Below, piece after piece: positions 8,187 to 16,432 of a DNA stretch of 64,000 bases (positions within the stretch are counted from its first letter, which is position 1; every line of letters begins with the position of its first letter). Origin of the DNA: Avimonas intestinalis. Lineage in GTDB: Bacteria > Bacillota > Clostridia > Oscillospirales > Acutalibacteraceae. The notes beneath the pieces were generated by a model that ran no database searches, had not been told where the DNA came from, and saw only the letters and a list, made by a program, of their open reading frames with translations. The stretch lies in assembly GCA_904380375.1 (NCBI GenBank), contig CAJFID010000002.1:62001-126000 (forward strand). The letters are read 5' to 3'. The translations under genes were made by a program, and so were the position numbers.

Positions 8187-8645
8187 CTAGGATACCAGCG
8201 TGGTCAGCATCTGCTTGCACAGGGCTGCCCGCAGCCGGTCGCGCTGAGGCGCGGGCACTCCCCGCAGGGCCTGGTCCGACAGCGCCGCGGCCATCAGCCG
8301 GGCGGCTTCGTTGGAGATTGCCTGCTGGTATGCCAGGTTCTCAATCACTACCCGCGCGGTTGCGGAATCCAGCTCGCTGCCGATGGAATTGACGGTGTGC
8401 ATCAACAGCGTGGTGCCCCGCCCCAGCTTGACCCGCCGGATGCGGATATACCCGCCGCCGCCCCGCCGGCTTTCCACGACATATCCCTGCTCCGGGGTAA
8501 AGCGGGAGGTCAGCACATAATTGATCTGGCTGGGGACGCATCCCAGTTCCTCCGCCAGCTCGTTGCGGCGGAGCTCCGCTTCGCCGTCGTCCGCTTTTTC
8601 CAGCATATGGAGAATATAGGCGGTAATTTCATCGCTTATGCGCAT
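8187..8645 (-). CDS. ctsR: heat-shock repressor CtsR
   Basis: 152 residues. The N-terminal winged helix-turn-helix (MRISDEITAYILHML, RNELAEELGCVPSQINYVL) ends in the Gly-rich wing SRRGGGGYIRI, which contacts DNA in the CtsR family. The C-terminal dimerisation domain carries the McsB-sensitive Arg-containing surface. CtsR represses its own operon and clp genes. Three matches to its known heptad operator lie just upstream at 8703-8773, around a near-consensus sigma-A promoter, so autoregulation is well supported. First gene of ctsR-mcsA-mcsB. Confidence 0.97.
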   Translation of the reverse strand: MRISDEITAYILHMLEKADDGEAELRRNELAEELGCVPSQINYVLTSRFTPEQGYVVESRRGGGGYIRIRRVKLGRGTTLLMHTVNSIGSELDSATARVVIENLAYQQAISNEAARLMAAALSDQALRGVPAPQRDRLRAALCKQMLTTLVS

Positions 8646-8702
8646 ACCGGAACGCCTCCTTTCTTAACAGCAGATCCCGCGGCCTTTCTAGCGCCGCTGG
8701 TT

Positions 8703-8719
8703 TTTGACTTTCCCTGACC
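8703..8719 (-). promoter_or_regulatory. CtsR operator, proximal box
   Basis: Minus-strand GGTCAGGGAAAGTCAAA matches the published CtsR box RGTCAAANANRGTCAAA at all but the sixth and seventh positions (GG instead of AA). It lies at the expected transcription start of ctsR, where binding would block initiation. Confidence 0.85.
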
Positions 8720-8727
8720 TTGTTTGT

Positions 8728-8756
8728 ATTGTACATCGTTGGTCAGTTAAAGTCAA
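8728..8756 (-). promoter_or_regulatory. sigma-A promoter of the ctsR operon
   Basis: Minus-strand TTGACT and TACAAT are separated by 17 bases. CtsR boxes overlap both the -35 side and the start site. Confidence 0.85.
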
Positions 8757-8773
8757 AGTCAGTTAAAGTCTAT
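8741..8773 (+). promoter_or_regulatory. tandem CtsR half-consensus boxes over the -35
   Basis: Plus-strand GGTCAGTTAAAGTCAAA (8741-8757) fits the CtsR box except for two bases. It is followed by a 16-base-shifted copy AGTCAGTTAAAGTCTAT (8757-8773). The 13-mer GTCAGTTAAAGTC therefore occurs twice. These boxes lie opposite in orientation to the proximal one. Confidence 0.6.
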
Positions 8774-9268
8774 TTTCAGTTTTCAATCATGATTTCCGGG
8801 TATTTTGAGAGATTATCTATCCATCACTCGTTAAATCGTATTTTTTCATTGATTTTCTTCCGATTTCGTCCGGATGATTTTCCTCTGCTTCCTTCCCATC
8901 TCCCGGCGCGGCGCGCTGCCCTCCGGCCCTCCCTGGGCAAAGCGGCCGCTGTGCGCCTGCGTGTGCGGCTGCCATGTAGCGGCCTCCATCCGGCCGCCGT
9001 GAGGCTGGGAACACGCCTCTTTCCGGTCAGTCCAGCCTGCTTCCGGCCTGTGGGAAAACTCCATAACCAAACGCCCCCTTCCCGCATATCATGGACTATC
9101 CGGACGCCGATTATACCCCTTGCGGCGCCGTTCCCCCCCGTGCCTTTACCGGGCATGCTTTCCCAAACGTTGTAACCGCTGCGGCGGCAAAGACATACAC
9201 TGGGAATGAGAGCGGGGCAAAGAAAACGGAAACGGCTTCGGCGTCCCGAGGAAAGGAGGTTAACGAGT
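8774..9268. other. gene-free stretch before the Cys-rich peptides
   Basis: About 495 bases. The first 110 are AT-rich and belong to the ctsR upstream region. The remainder is GC-rich without a frame that has both a ribosome site and protein-like composition. No promoter for the following small gene was convincing, and a small RNA cannot be excluded. Confidence 0.5.
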
Positions 9269-9418
9269 ATGTGCATCAGCAATCTGTTCGGCGGTGGCTG
9301 CGGCAACGGCGGCTGCACCTGGATCCTGTTCCTGATCGTTCTGCTTCTGCTTTGCGATGATGACCGCAGCTGCGGCTGCGAGCGGAACAACGGCTGCGGC
9401 TGTGGCTGCGGCTGCTAA
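9269..9418 (+). CDS. 49-residue Cys-rich membrane peptide, copy A
   Basis: AAAGGAGG lies nine bases before ATG 9269. The peptide has three parts: a short head MCISNLFGGGCGNGGC, one hydrophobic helix TWILFLIVLLLLC (residues 17-29), and a Cys/Gly-rich tail ending CGCGCGC. Nine of 49 residues are Cys. A paralogue with the same plan follows 221 bases downstream. I recall small clostridial peptides of this plan carrying the label chorion-class high-cysteine HCB protein 13. The match is from memory and function is unknown. Possible roles are a membrane-anchored metal-binding or disulfide-linked peptide, perhaps in the spore envelope. Confidence 0.8.
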   Translation: MCISNLFGGGCGNGGCTWILFLIVLLLLCDDDRSCGCERNNGCGCGCGC

Positions 9419-9639
9419 CTCTTCCCCTTTCTCCGATTCTCCGAAAAAGGAGGCGGACCGGGCGGGATGCGGGGCCCGGCCGGCTGCGGGTCTTCTTCCT
9501 AAAACCAACGGAGCCTTCATGCAGCAGCATCCTTGCGGCGCCCAGGTATGGGGCCGCAGGGAGGCGCAAAACCTCCCCGCAGGGTTCATAGAACCGCAAG
9601 GTTCATAGAAAACACGCCATAGGAAGGAGGGCAATACAC

Positions 9640-9759
9640 ATGTGTATCAGCCGGTTGTTTGGCGAGGGTAACTGCAACTGGATCCTTTTCATCATCATCC
9701 TTCTCCTGCTGTGCGACAACGACAGCTGCCAGAATAACAATTGCGGCTGCGGCTGCTAA
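9640..9759 (+). CDS. 39-residue Cys-rich membrane peptide, copy B
   Basis: AGGAAGGAGGG precedes ATG 9640 by ten bases. The sequence MCISRLFGEGNCNWILF, then a poly-Ile/Leu helix (IIILLLLC), then DNDSCQNNNCGCGC, parallels copy A closely: shared MCIS-LFG head, WILF helix start, LLLLCD, and CGCGC end. The middle of the head and tail is shorter by ten residues. A strong terminator follows at once. The duplicated, separately translated pair argues for a real function. None is known to me. Confidence 0.8.
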   Translation: MCISRLFGEGNCNWILFIIILLLLCDNDSCQNNNCGCGC

Positions 9760-9777
9760 CTTTGCGCAAAACTTTCC

Positions 9778-9813
9778 GGGAGGCGCTCGATGGGGGCGCC
9801 TCCCTTCTTTTTT
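9778..9813 (+). terminator. terminator after the Cys-rich pair
   Basis: GGGAGGCGC pairs with GCGCCTCCC (9778-9786 and 9796-9804) and is followed by TTCTTTTTT. Confidence 0.85.
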
Positions 9814-10016
9814 ATCCATTCTTTATATGCGCTTGGGCGGGCATTTATGCCGCTCAAAGCAGCGCTGCCCGGCGGGCCGGGAAAGGTTTCCTCAGGATTT
9901 CCCCTTTTTCAAAATCCAGGAAAAAGCCCCCGCTCCCAAGGCGCTTTCTGTAAGGTTTTTACGGAAAACGCCGGCGTATTTTTTCGTTTGCCGCGCAAAA
10001 TCCACGGAAATACCAG

Positions 10017-10045
10017 TTGTGAAAGTCCAAGGAATATGGTATGAT
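10017..10045 (+). promoter_or_regulatory. predicted promoter of minD-mgsA
   Basis: TTGTGA and TATGAT are 17 bases apart, 59 bases before the minD start. The rest of the 345-base gap from 9760 holds only the preceding terminator. Confidence 0.65.
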
Positions 10046-10104
10046 TTAGAGAAGGCGGCAGCACGGACAAGCGGGATGCTGCCGCCGGAAAGGCACGAAA
10101 CGGC

Positions 10105-10845
10105 ATGGGAAACATCGCGGTCATCACATCGGGAAAAGGCGGCGCCGGCAAATCCACCGTTACGGCGGGGCTTGGCTGCGCGCTGGCGAGGCTCGGACAT
10201 AAGGTGCTCCTGCTCGACGGGGACGCCGGCCTGCGGAGCCTGGATCTGATGCTTGGCATCGGCGGCAGCGCCGTATACGATATGTCGGATATCTTTTCCG
10301 GCAACTGCGAGCCGATCCGCGCGATCTACCCGTCGCCCATCTGCCCCAATGTATTTGTCCTCCCCGCGCCGGTCAGCCTTGATCAGCTCGGCTCCCCGGA
10401 CGACCTGCGCCGCCTGTGCGCGGGCCTGGCCCGGTATTACGAGTTCGTGCTGGTTGACTGCCCCGCCGGCATCGGCCGTGGCTTCCGCGGCGCGGTCGCC
10501 GGCGCGCAACGAGCGCTGGTCGTCACCACGCCGGATATGGTCTGCGCCCGCGACGCGCAGATCGTCAGCCGCCTGCTTGAGGACGCCCGCATCCCTTCCC
10601 GGCTGATCATCAACCGCCTGCGTCCCGCGCCGGTACTGGCCGGAAAGATGCCGGATGTGGACGAAATCATTGACACCGCCGGCCTCCAGCTGCTCGGTAT
10701 CCTGCCGGAGGATGAAGCGGTGGCCGTGGCCAACGCAAACGGCCGCCCCCTGCCTTCGGACTGCAACGCCGCCGCCTGCTTTGAGAACATCGCACGCCGC
10801 TTCCTGGGGGAACAGGTTCCCCTGGCGCGACTGGAAAAGATGTGA
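10105..10845 (+). CDS. minD: MinD-like septum-site ATPase
   Basis: 246 residues. It has a deviant Walker A, KGGAGKST, at about residues 11-18 and the switch DGDAGLRSLDLMLG. Walker B is FVLVDCPAGIG. A C-terminal amphipathic stretch (CFENIARRFLGEQVPLARLEKM region) resembles the MinD membrane-targeting helix. MinD dimerises on ATP, binds the membrane and recruits MinC to block FtsZ away from mid-cell. Neither minC nor minE is adjacent, so a related MinD/ParA-family placement role cannot be excluded. Ribosome site GGAAAGG lies 11 bases upstream. mgsA follows after 88 bases and may be co-transcribed. Confidence 0.85.
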   Translation: MGNIAVITSGKGGAGKSTVTAGLGCALARLGHKVLLLDGDAGLRSLDLMLGIGGSAVYDMSDIFSGNCEPIRAIYPSPICPNVFVLPAPVSLDQLGSPDDLRRLCAGLARYYEFVLVDCPAGIGRGFRGAVAGAQRALVVTTPDMVCARDAQIVSRLLEDARIPSRLIINRLRPAPVLAGKMPDVDEIIDTAGLQLLGILPEDEAVAVANANGRPLPSDCNAAACFENIARRFLGEQVPLARLEKM

Positions 10846-10933
10846 CGGCGGGCTGCGTCCCGGACGACCGATCCGCCGCCAACCAACAGCCATCCAATAC
10901 ACATACCACAAAAATAAAAAGGAGTGAACGGTC

Positions 10934-11341
10934 ATGAATATTGCGCTTATTGCACACGACGCCAAAAAGGAACTGATGGTGCAGTTCTGTATTGCCTACT
11001 GCGGTATTCTTAGCCGGCACAATCTCTGTGCCACCGGCACGACCGGGAAAATGGTGGCGGAGGCCACCGGTCTGGAAATTACCCGGTATATGAGCGGGTC
11101 GCAGGGCGGCGATCAGCAGATCTCCTCCCGCATCTCCTGCAACGAAATCGACCTTCTTCTCTTCTTCCGCGACCCGCTGACGGTCAAGCCGCACGAGCCC
11201 AACGAAAGCGACATGTTCCGTCTGTGCGATATGCGCAACATCCCGGTCGCCACCAATATCGCAACCGCGGAGGTGCTCATCCACGGGCTGGAGCGCGGGG
11301 ATCTCGACTGGCGCGACATTGTAAACCCCGCCATGCGCTGA
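10934..11341 (+). CDS. mgsA: methylglyoxal synthase
   Basis: 135 residues, normal length. It contains the phosphate-binding GTTGKM, the SGSQGGDQQI loop, the catalytic Asp region EIDLLLFFRDPL, and PHEPNESDMFRLCDMRNIPVATN of the family. It converts dihydroxyacetone phosphate to methylglyoxal plus phosphate, a glycolysis by-pass that relieves sugar-phosphate stress. AAAGGAG lies upstream at a suitable distance. A hairpin terminator follows within 26 bases of the stop. Downstream in this window, an operon of aldehyde-type reductases (52-57 kb) could deal with such carbonyls. That link is only inference. Confidence 0.95.
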   Translation: MNIALIAHDAKKELMVQFCIAYCGILSRHNLCATGTTGKMVAEATGLEITRYMSGSQGGDQQISSRISCNEIDLLLFFRDPLTVKPHEPNESDMFRLCDMRNIPVATNIATAEVLIHGLERGDLDWRDIVNPAMR

Positions 11342-11366
11342 CGGGTTCGGCTGCCGATAGACCGGA

Positions 11367-11390
11367 GGGCGTGCGAAAGCGCGCCTTTTT
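11367..11390 (+). terminator. terminator of mgsA
   Basis: GGCGTGC-GAAA-GCGCGCC (one G-T pair, tetraloop) is followed by five T. Confidence 0.82.
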
Positions 11391-11485
11391 GGTTGCTGCG
11401 GCCTTTCCCTGCAAAGGCCGTCCATTTTACGGGCCCGGGCCGTTTCCGACGTCCCGGCGCCCTCCCAGAAAGGATAGAATCGCCT

Positions 11486-12808
11486 ATGTCCCTGATCACC
11501 AAAGCCATCCGCGGCACCCAGGACGTGCTGCCGTCCGACAGCTACAAATGGCAGCATATGGAGCAGACCGCCCTCGCCATCGCGCGGGATTACGGCTTCC
11601 GCGAAATGCGCGCGCCGGTGTTTGAGCACACCGAGCTGTTCCATCGCTCGGTCGGTGAGACCACCGACGTGGTGCAGAAGGAAATGTACACCTTTGAGGA
11701 CAAGGGGGGTCGCTCCATCACCCTGCGGCCGGAGGGCACGGCCGGCATGGCCCGCGTCCTGCTTGAGCACGGGCTGCAGAACGAGCCGCTGCCCGTCAAG
11801 GTATCCTATATCACCTCCTGCTACCGGTATGAGAAGCCGCAGGCCGGCCGGCTGCGCGAGTTCCACCAGTTTGGGGTGGAGTGCTTCGGTGCCGCCGCGC
11901 CCCAGGCCGACGCCGAGGTGATCGCCCTGGCCCGCACCGTGCTCAACGAGCTGGGGGTCACCGGCGTGGTGCTGCATATCAACTCAATCGGCTGCCCGGA
12001 ATGCCGGGCCAAATACCACGAGGCGCTGCGGGCCTATTTTGAGGCCCGCCGGGACGAGCTCTGCGACACCTGTAAAGGCCGGCTGGAACGCAACCCCATG
12101 CGGATTTTGGACTGCAAATCCCCCGTCTGCTCCGCCATCGCGGCCGGCGCGCCGGTGATGCTCGATTACCTCTGCGACGACTGCCGCGCGCACTTTGAGG
12201 CGGTCAAGTCCTGCCTGACGGAGGCGGAAATCGACTATACGATCGACCCGCACATCGTCCGGGGGCTGGATTATTACACCCGCACCGTCTTTGAATTCGT
12301 ATCCGACGCCCTGGGCGCGCAATCCACGGTCTGCGGCGGTGGGCGGTACGACGGGCTGATAGACGAGCTGGGCGGCCCGCATCTCCCCTCCCTGGGCTTT
12401 GGGATGGGGCTGGAGCGGCTGCTGCTGATCCTTGACGCGCAGGGAGGGAAATTCCCCGCCCCGCCCCGGTGCGAGGTTTACCTCGCTTCAATGGGGGAAA
12501 AGGCGGCGCGGCGCTGCTTTGCCATCGCCACCCGCCTGCGGGACGGCGGCGTCTCGGTCGAATGCGACACCGTCGGCCGCAGCCTCAAAGCCCAGATGAA
12601 GTACGCCGACAAAATCGGCGCGCGCTACACCATCGTGGTGGGGGACAACGAGCTGGAAAGCGGCCAGGCCAAGCTCAAGGACATGGACACCGGGGAAACC
12701 AGCGATGTGGCGCTGGACGACAGCCTGTACACGACGCTGTACACCAGGTCCCTTGATCGCCAGCTGGCCGACATGACCGATTTGTTTGGGCAGGCGGTCG
12801 AAGGCTGA
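11486..12808 (+). CDS. hisS: histidyl-tRNA synthetase
   Basis: 440 residues from ATG 11486, which follows AGAAAGGATAG. The longer frame upstream has no ribosome site. Class II features are: motif 1 near residue 40-60, motif 2 SYITSCYRYEKPQAGRLREF, the histidine signature RGLDYYTRTVFEF, GGGRYDGL, and motif 3 LGFGMGLERLL. A C-terminal anticodon-binding domain (VYLASMGEKAARRCF onward) completes the enzyme. The insert CRAKYHEALRAYFEARRDELCDTCKGRL carries paired Cys, as in many clostridial HisRS, and may bind zinc. aspS follows, the common Gram-positive pair. No T-box was recognised in the short leader. Confidence 0.96.
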   Translation: MSLITKAIRGTQDVLPSDSYKWQHMEQTALAIARDYGFREMRAPVFEHTELFHRSVGETTDVVQKEMYTFEDKGGRSITLRPEGTAGMARVLLEHGLQNEPLPVKVSYITSCYRYEKPQAGRLREFHQFGVECFGAAAPQADAEVIALARTVLNELGVTGVVLHINSIGCPECRAKYHEALRAYFEARRDELCDTCKGRLERNPMRILDCKSPVCSAIAAGAPVMLDYLCDDCRAHFEAVKSCLTEAEIDYTIDPHIVRGLDYYTRTVFEFVSDALGAQSTVCGGGRYDGLIDELGGPHLPSLGFGMGLERLLLILDAQGGKFPAPPRCEVYLASMGEKAARRCFAIATRLRDGGVSVECDTVGRSLKAQMKYADKIGARYTIVVGDNELESGQAKLKDMDTGETSDVALDDSLYTTLYTRSLDRQLADMTDLFGQAVEG

Positions 12809-12941
12809 TCGGGGCCGCCTCTGCGCGGCTATTGCGCGCGGGGACAGCCGCCTTTCCTGCCTTGATACGGCGGGGACAGCCTGCGTATGAACGGCGGGCT
12901 GTATTCATTTCGGGCGTTTGCCCATCAAAGGGGACATTGCC

Positions 12942-14717
12942 ATGGCAGAAACGTTAAAAGGACTCAAACGGACCGATTACTGCGGCGTCTTCCGCAAGGA
13001 GGACGCCGGGCGGGAGGTCACGGTCTGCGGCTGGGCCCAGCGGCAGCGGGACCTGGGGCAGCTGATTTTCATCGACCTGCGGGACCGTACTGGCATCGTC
13101 CAGCTCGCATTTGACGAAACGACCGACCGCGCGGTATTTGAAAAGGCCTTCGCGGTGCGGAGCGAATATGTCTTGGCCGCCAGGGGCGTGGTGCGGCTCC
13201 GCTCCTCCGTCAACCACGAGATCCCCACGGGGGATGTGGAGATCGCGGTCAGCGAGCTGCGGATTTTAAACAAGGCGGAAACCCCGCCCTTTGAAATCGT
13301 GGAAAACAGCGCCACGGCCGAGGCGACCCGGCTCAGGTACCGGTATCTCGACCTCCGCCGGCCGGATTTGCAGCGCAACCTGATCCTGCGGCACCGCATC
13401 GCCAAATCCACCCGGGATTATTTCGACCGGCAGGGCTTTATTGAGCTGGAAACCCCCATCCTGATCAAATCGACGCCGGAAGGGGCGCGGGACTTCCTGG
13501 TCCCCTCCCGCCTGCATCCGGGGGAATTCTACGCCCTGCCCCAGTCCCCGCAGCTGTATAAGCAGCTTTCGATGGTCGCCGGCTTCGACCGGTATGTGCA
13601 GCTTGCCCGCTGCTTCCGGGACGAGGACCTGCGGGCCGACCGGCAGCCGGAATTCACCCAGATCGACTTTGAAATGTCCTTTGTCGACGTCGAGGATGTG
13701 CTCGAAATCGGGGAGGGCTTCCTCGCCCACGTTTTCGGGGAGGTGCTGGGGGTGGAGCTTCCCCTCCCCCTGCCCCGCCTGACCTATACCGAGGCCATGG
13801 AGCGGTACGGCTCGGATAAGCCGGACACCCGCTTCGGCATGGAGCTGATTGACCTGACCGAGACGGTGCGGGGCTGCGGCTTCGGGGTGTTTGCCTCCGC
13901 GATTGAAGGCGGGGGCACGGTGCGGGCGATCACCGCCAAAAACGCGGTCTCCGTCCTCACCCGCAAGGAGGTGGACAAGCTGACCGAATTGGTGCGGGGC
14001 ATCGGCGCCAAGGGCTTAGCGTGGGTGCGGCTCACCCCGGACGGGCCGGCCTCCTCCTTCGCCAAGTTCCTGAGCCAAGAGGAAATGGACGCCCTGCTCC
14101 AGGCCGCCGGAGCCGAGACCGGCGACGTGGTCCTGATTATCGCGGACACGGTTAAAAAGCATGTGCTGACCACGCTGGGCGCGCTGCGCCTGGCGGTGGC
14201 GGACAAGCTCGACATCCCCCGCGAGGGCTACCGCCCGCTGTGGATCACCGAATTCCCCTTCTTTGAATACGACGAGGAGGCCGGGCAGTACGTCGCCATG
14301 CACCATCCCTTCACCGCCCCGCTGGACGAGTGCATCCCCTACCTCGACACCGACCCGGACAAGGTGTTCGCCAAGGCCTACGACCTGGTACTCAATGGGA
14401 TCGAGCTGGCGAGCGGCTCGATCCGGATCACCGACCCGGAGCTGCAAAAGCATATGTTCTCCGCCCTCGGCCTGTCGGACGAGGAGGCCTACCGCAAGTT
14501 CGGCTTCCTGACCGACGCCTTCAAATACGGCGCTCCCCCCCACGGCGGCATGGGCATCGGGCTGGACCGGCTGGTCATGCAGATGCTCGGCGCCCCCACC
14601 CTGCGGGACGTGGTCGCCTACCCCAAGGTGCAGAACATGACCGAGCCGATGACCGACTGCCCCTCCCCGGTCGATGAGGCGCAGCTGGACGAGCTGGGGA
14701 TTGCGGTAAAAAAATAA
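12942..14717 (+). CDS. aspS: aspartyl-tRNA synthetase
   Basis: 591 residues from ATG 12942, preceded by AAAGGGGAC. The eight extra upstream codons lack a ribosome site. Parts are: an N-terminal OB-fold anticodon domain (VTVCGWAQRQRDLGQLIFIDLRD), motif 1 around PEGARDFLVPS, motif 2 FRDEDLRADRQPEFTQID, the bacterial GAD insert (about 280-420), and motif 3 GMGIGLDRLVMQM. It charges tRNA-Asp, and many bacteria of this group also use it on tRNA-Asn. It ends at a very strong terminator. Confidence 0.97.
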   Translation: MAETLKGLKRTDYCGVFRKEDAGREVTVCGWAQRQRDLGQLIFIDLRDRTGIVQLAFDETTDRAVFEKAFAVRSEYVLAARGVVRLRSSVNHEIPTGDVEIAVSELRILNKAETPPFEIVENSATAEATRLRYRYLDLRRPDLQRNLILRHRIAKSTRDYFDRQGFIELETPILIKSTPEGARDFLVPSRLHPGEFYALPQSPQLYKQLSMVAGFDRYVQLARCFRDEDLRADRQPEFTQIDFEMSFVDVEDVLEIGEGFLAHVFGEVLGVELPLPLPRLTYTEAMERYGSDKPDTRFGMELIDLTETVRGCGFGVFASAIEGGGTVRAITAKNAVSVLTRKEVDKLTELVRGIGAKGLAWVRLTPDGPASSFAKFLSQEEMDALLQAAGAETGDVVLIIADTVKKHVLTTLGALRLAVADKLDIPREGYRPLWITEFPFFEYDEEAGQYVAMHHPFTAPLDECIPYLDTDPDKVFAKAYDLVLNGIELASGSIRITDPELQKHMFSALGLSDEEAYRKFGFLTDAFKYGAPPHGGMGIGLDRLVMQMLGAPTLRDVVAYPKVQNMTEPMTDCPSPVDEAQLDELGIAVKK

Positions 14718-14748
14718 TCGGACAGGCCAAGGGGTTTCCCTTGACAGC

Positions 14749-14787
14749 AAAACCTCCCCGCGGCAAGATATGCCGCGGGGAGGTTTT
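14749..14787 (+). terminator. bidirectional terminator after aspS
   Basis: A perfect 17-bp stem, AAAACCTCCCCGCGGCA with its complement around AGATA, begins with A4 and ends with T4. It can therefore stop transcription from both sides (aspS on plus, the GIY-YIG gene on minus). Confidence 0.9.
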
Positions 14788-14975
14788 CCGTTTCGGCCGG
14801 TTTCCCCTGTCGCCCTGCGAGCCGGCTGGCCTTGGTTCGACAAAAGAGGGGGAAATCCGTATAATTTATAGAATTTATTACAATTTGTAAATTTTTGTCC
14901 GCTGGTTACCGGCTTCGTCCGCCGCGCATAAGTCCAAGCGGCACCGCCCGCACCGCAAAGTCGGCGCGCTTTTCC

Positions 14976-15841
14976 TCACCCTTTGTCAATTTTGGCATTG
15001 ACGAGGACGTAATCCGACAGCCCCCTCGTCGGTATCCCTTTCTTGTTTTGGAACAGCATCGCATAGCTCCGGATCATCATCCGCTCAATGGTTTTCCGGT
15101 ATGGCTCCAGCGGTTTGGGAAGCACATCGTACCGGTAATAATCCCAGTCCTTAATGATGGGATGCCCCTGGGAAAGCGGGTGACCAGATCTTTCGCCTCC
15201 CCGACGTAGATCCGCTTATTTTTGCTGTCAACCAAGGTGTAAACCACGTTGAACGCGCCGATCTCGTTTTGGTATTCCGCCCGGGGCTTCCACTCCTGCC
15301 CGTAAGCCACGACGTGCTTTTTTCCCATCGCCTCATCGTCAATTTTCTTGAGGGCGGGCGAGGTCAGCAGCTTGGAAAACAGCATGGGGTAGCTTGCCTT
15401 CTGGGTGTAATGGGCGGTGAAAAGGAAGAGGTTGCGCGCCGCATCGTATTCGATATCCAGGAACTTCCAAAAGGGGTTCTCCGTCTCCGACTTTTTGTTG
15501 CCCTTCCGGAGCCTATCGTCAAGGCAACGGATATAGCTCATAAGAAACGTGCGCTTTATCTCATAGTTGAGGTCGTCCTCATACCACAGGCGATACACCT
15601 TTTTTCCCCGGCTTTCGGGTTTGGTCACCGTGACAAAGCCGCGGTAGGTTTTCCCCTGGAACAGGATGGCCGTTTCGGCGCTCGGGTTTTTCTTGGTAAC
15701 AGCGCCGCGGAAGCGGTCGTCCAGCTTCCAAAGCGGCCAAAGCCATTGGGGGATGGTGGTCCCTTTGTAAGTAAAGAAGGTGTGGTCAATCTTTTTCCTC
15801 CACATCGGGAAATCGACGTTTGCCCGCTCCAGCTTCCGCAC
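14976..15841 (-). pseudogene. GIY-YIG-type nuclease-domain protein with a frameshift
   Basis: GTG 15841 is preceded by GGGAGGG at eight bases and starts VRKLERANVDFPMWRKK. The N-terminal 200 residues are not recognised. From about residue 225 a GIY-YIG-like start appears (NVVYTLVDSKNKRIYVGEAKDLVTRF). At about 15186 the frame breaks. Shifting by minus one at TTTCCC restores QGHPIIKDWDYYRYDVLP, then PYRKTIERMMIRSYAML and GIPTRGLSDYVLVNAKIDKG, ending at TGA 14976. Without the shift the frame ends in unrelated sequence at 15077. The continuing C-terminal conservation points to a single lost base or a sequencing error. The local sequence is not in the right phase for a classical slippery heptamer. 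The intact family may act in DNA repair or defence, which is not established here. Confidence 0.75.
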
Positions 15842-15931
15842 AGCGCAGCCCTCCCGCAAAAATTCTTTGCCTAGGAATAGCCCCAGTATAGCAGAAAACG
15901 GAGGAGAAAGATAGCCCTGCAAAATTCCTGC

Positions 15932-15977
15932 AAAAAAGGAGGCGCTGCAAAACCGCACATTTTGCAGCGCCTCCTTG
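15932..15977 (-). terminator. terminator of the hydrolase-murF-ddl-GNAT run
   Basis: A 17-bp perfect stem (AAGGAGGCGCTGCAAAA with its complement) has a seven-base loop and is followed on the minus strand by six T. Confidence 0.88.
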
Positions 15978-16096
15978 AAAACGCCAAGGGCCAGCCGCCC
16001 CGGCCCGCATTTTACGCTTTATAGGCGGGAAAGCCAGCGCCCCGCCATCAAAGCATCTCCTGGCGGGCGGCAAGCCCCCGCCCAGGCGGCTGCCTT

Positions 16097-16369
16097 TTAC
16101 TCCGTCACGTCCCCATATTCCGGGTGGCCTTCAAACCACTTGGCCGCATACGAGCAGGTGGGCCGGGCCTTCCAGCCCCGATCCCTCAGGACCTGGGCGA
16201 CGGCCTGCATCATCCGGCCGGCAACGCCCTGCCCGCGCAGGGATTCGTCCACAAAGGTATGGTTGATCTCCACCAGCCCGTCCCCAACCGCCGGGAACGT
16301 CACCTCCGCCACCAAGCGGCCCTCCCCGTCAAGGGCGTAAAGCCGGCCCTCCTGCGTTTGAAACGTCAT
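16097..16369 (-). CDS. small GNAT-type acetyltransferase
   Basis: 90 residues, the size of the short Gcn5-related family (YjdJ/NATA-like, pfam14542 type). The acetyl-CoA loop is seen in HTFVDESLRGQGVAGRMM (the RGxGxA signature), with a Trp-containing C-terminus WKARPTCSYAAKWFEGHPEY, including the family's Cys-Ser-Tyr. The target is unknown. AAGGGGAGGG precedes ATG 16369. It follows ddl by 63 bases and ends before a strong terminator, so it is probably the last gene of the run. Confidence 0.85.
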   Translation of the reverse strand: MTFQTQEGRLYALDGEGRLVAEVTFPAVGDGLVEINHTFVDESLRGQGVAGRMMQAVAQVLRDRGWKARPTCSYAAKWFEGHPEYGDVTE

Positions 16370-16432
16370 CGTGCCCTCCCCTTTCGGTACACGTTCAATA
16401 TACGGTTTCTTTCCGTTTCGGTTCCCACTTTG

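Noticed and set aside
15180..15195. programmed frameshift at TTTCCC in the GIY-YIG gene
   Set aside because: The heptamer is not in the X-XXY-YYZ phase and no downstream pseudoknot was evident.
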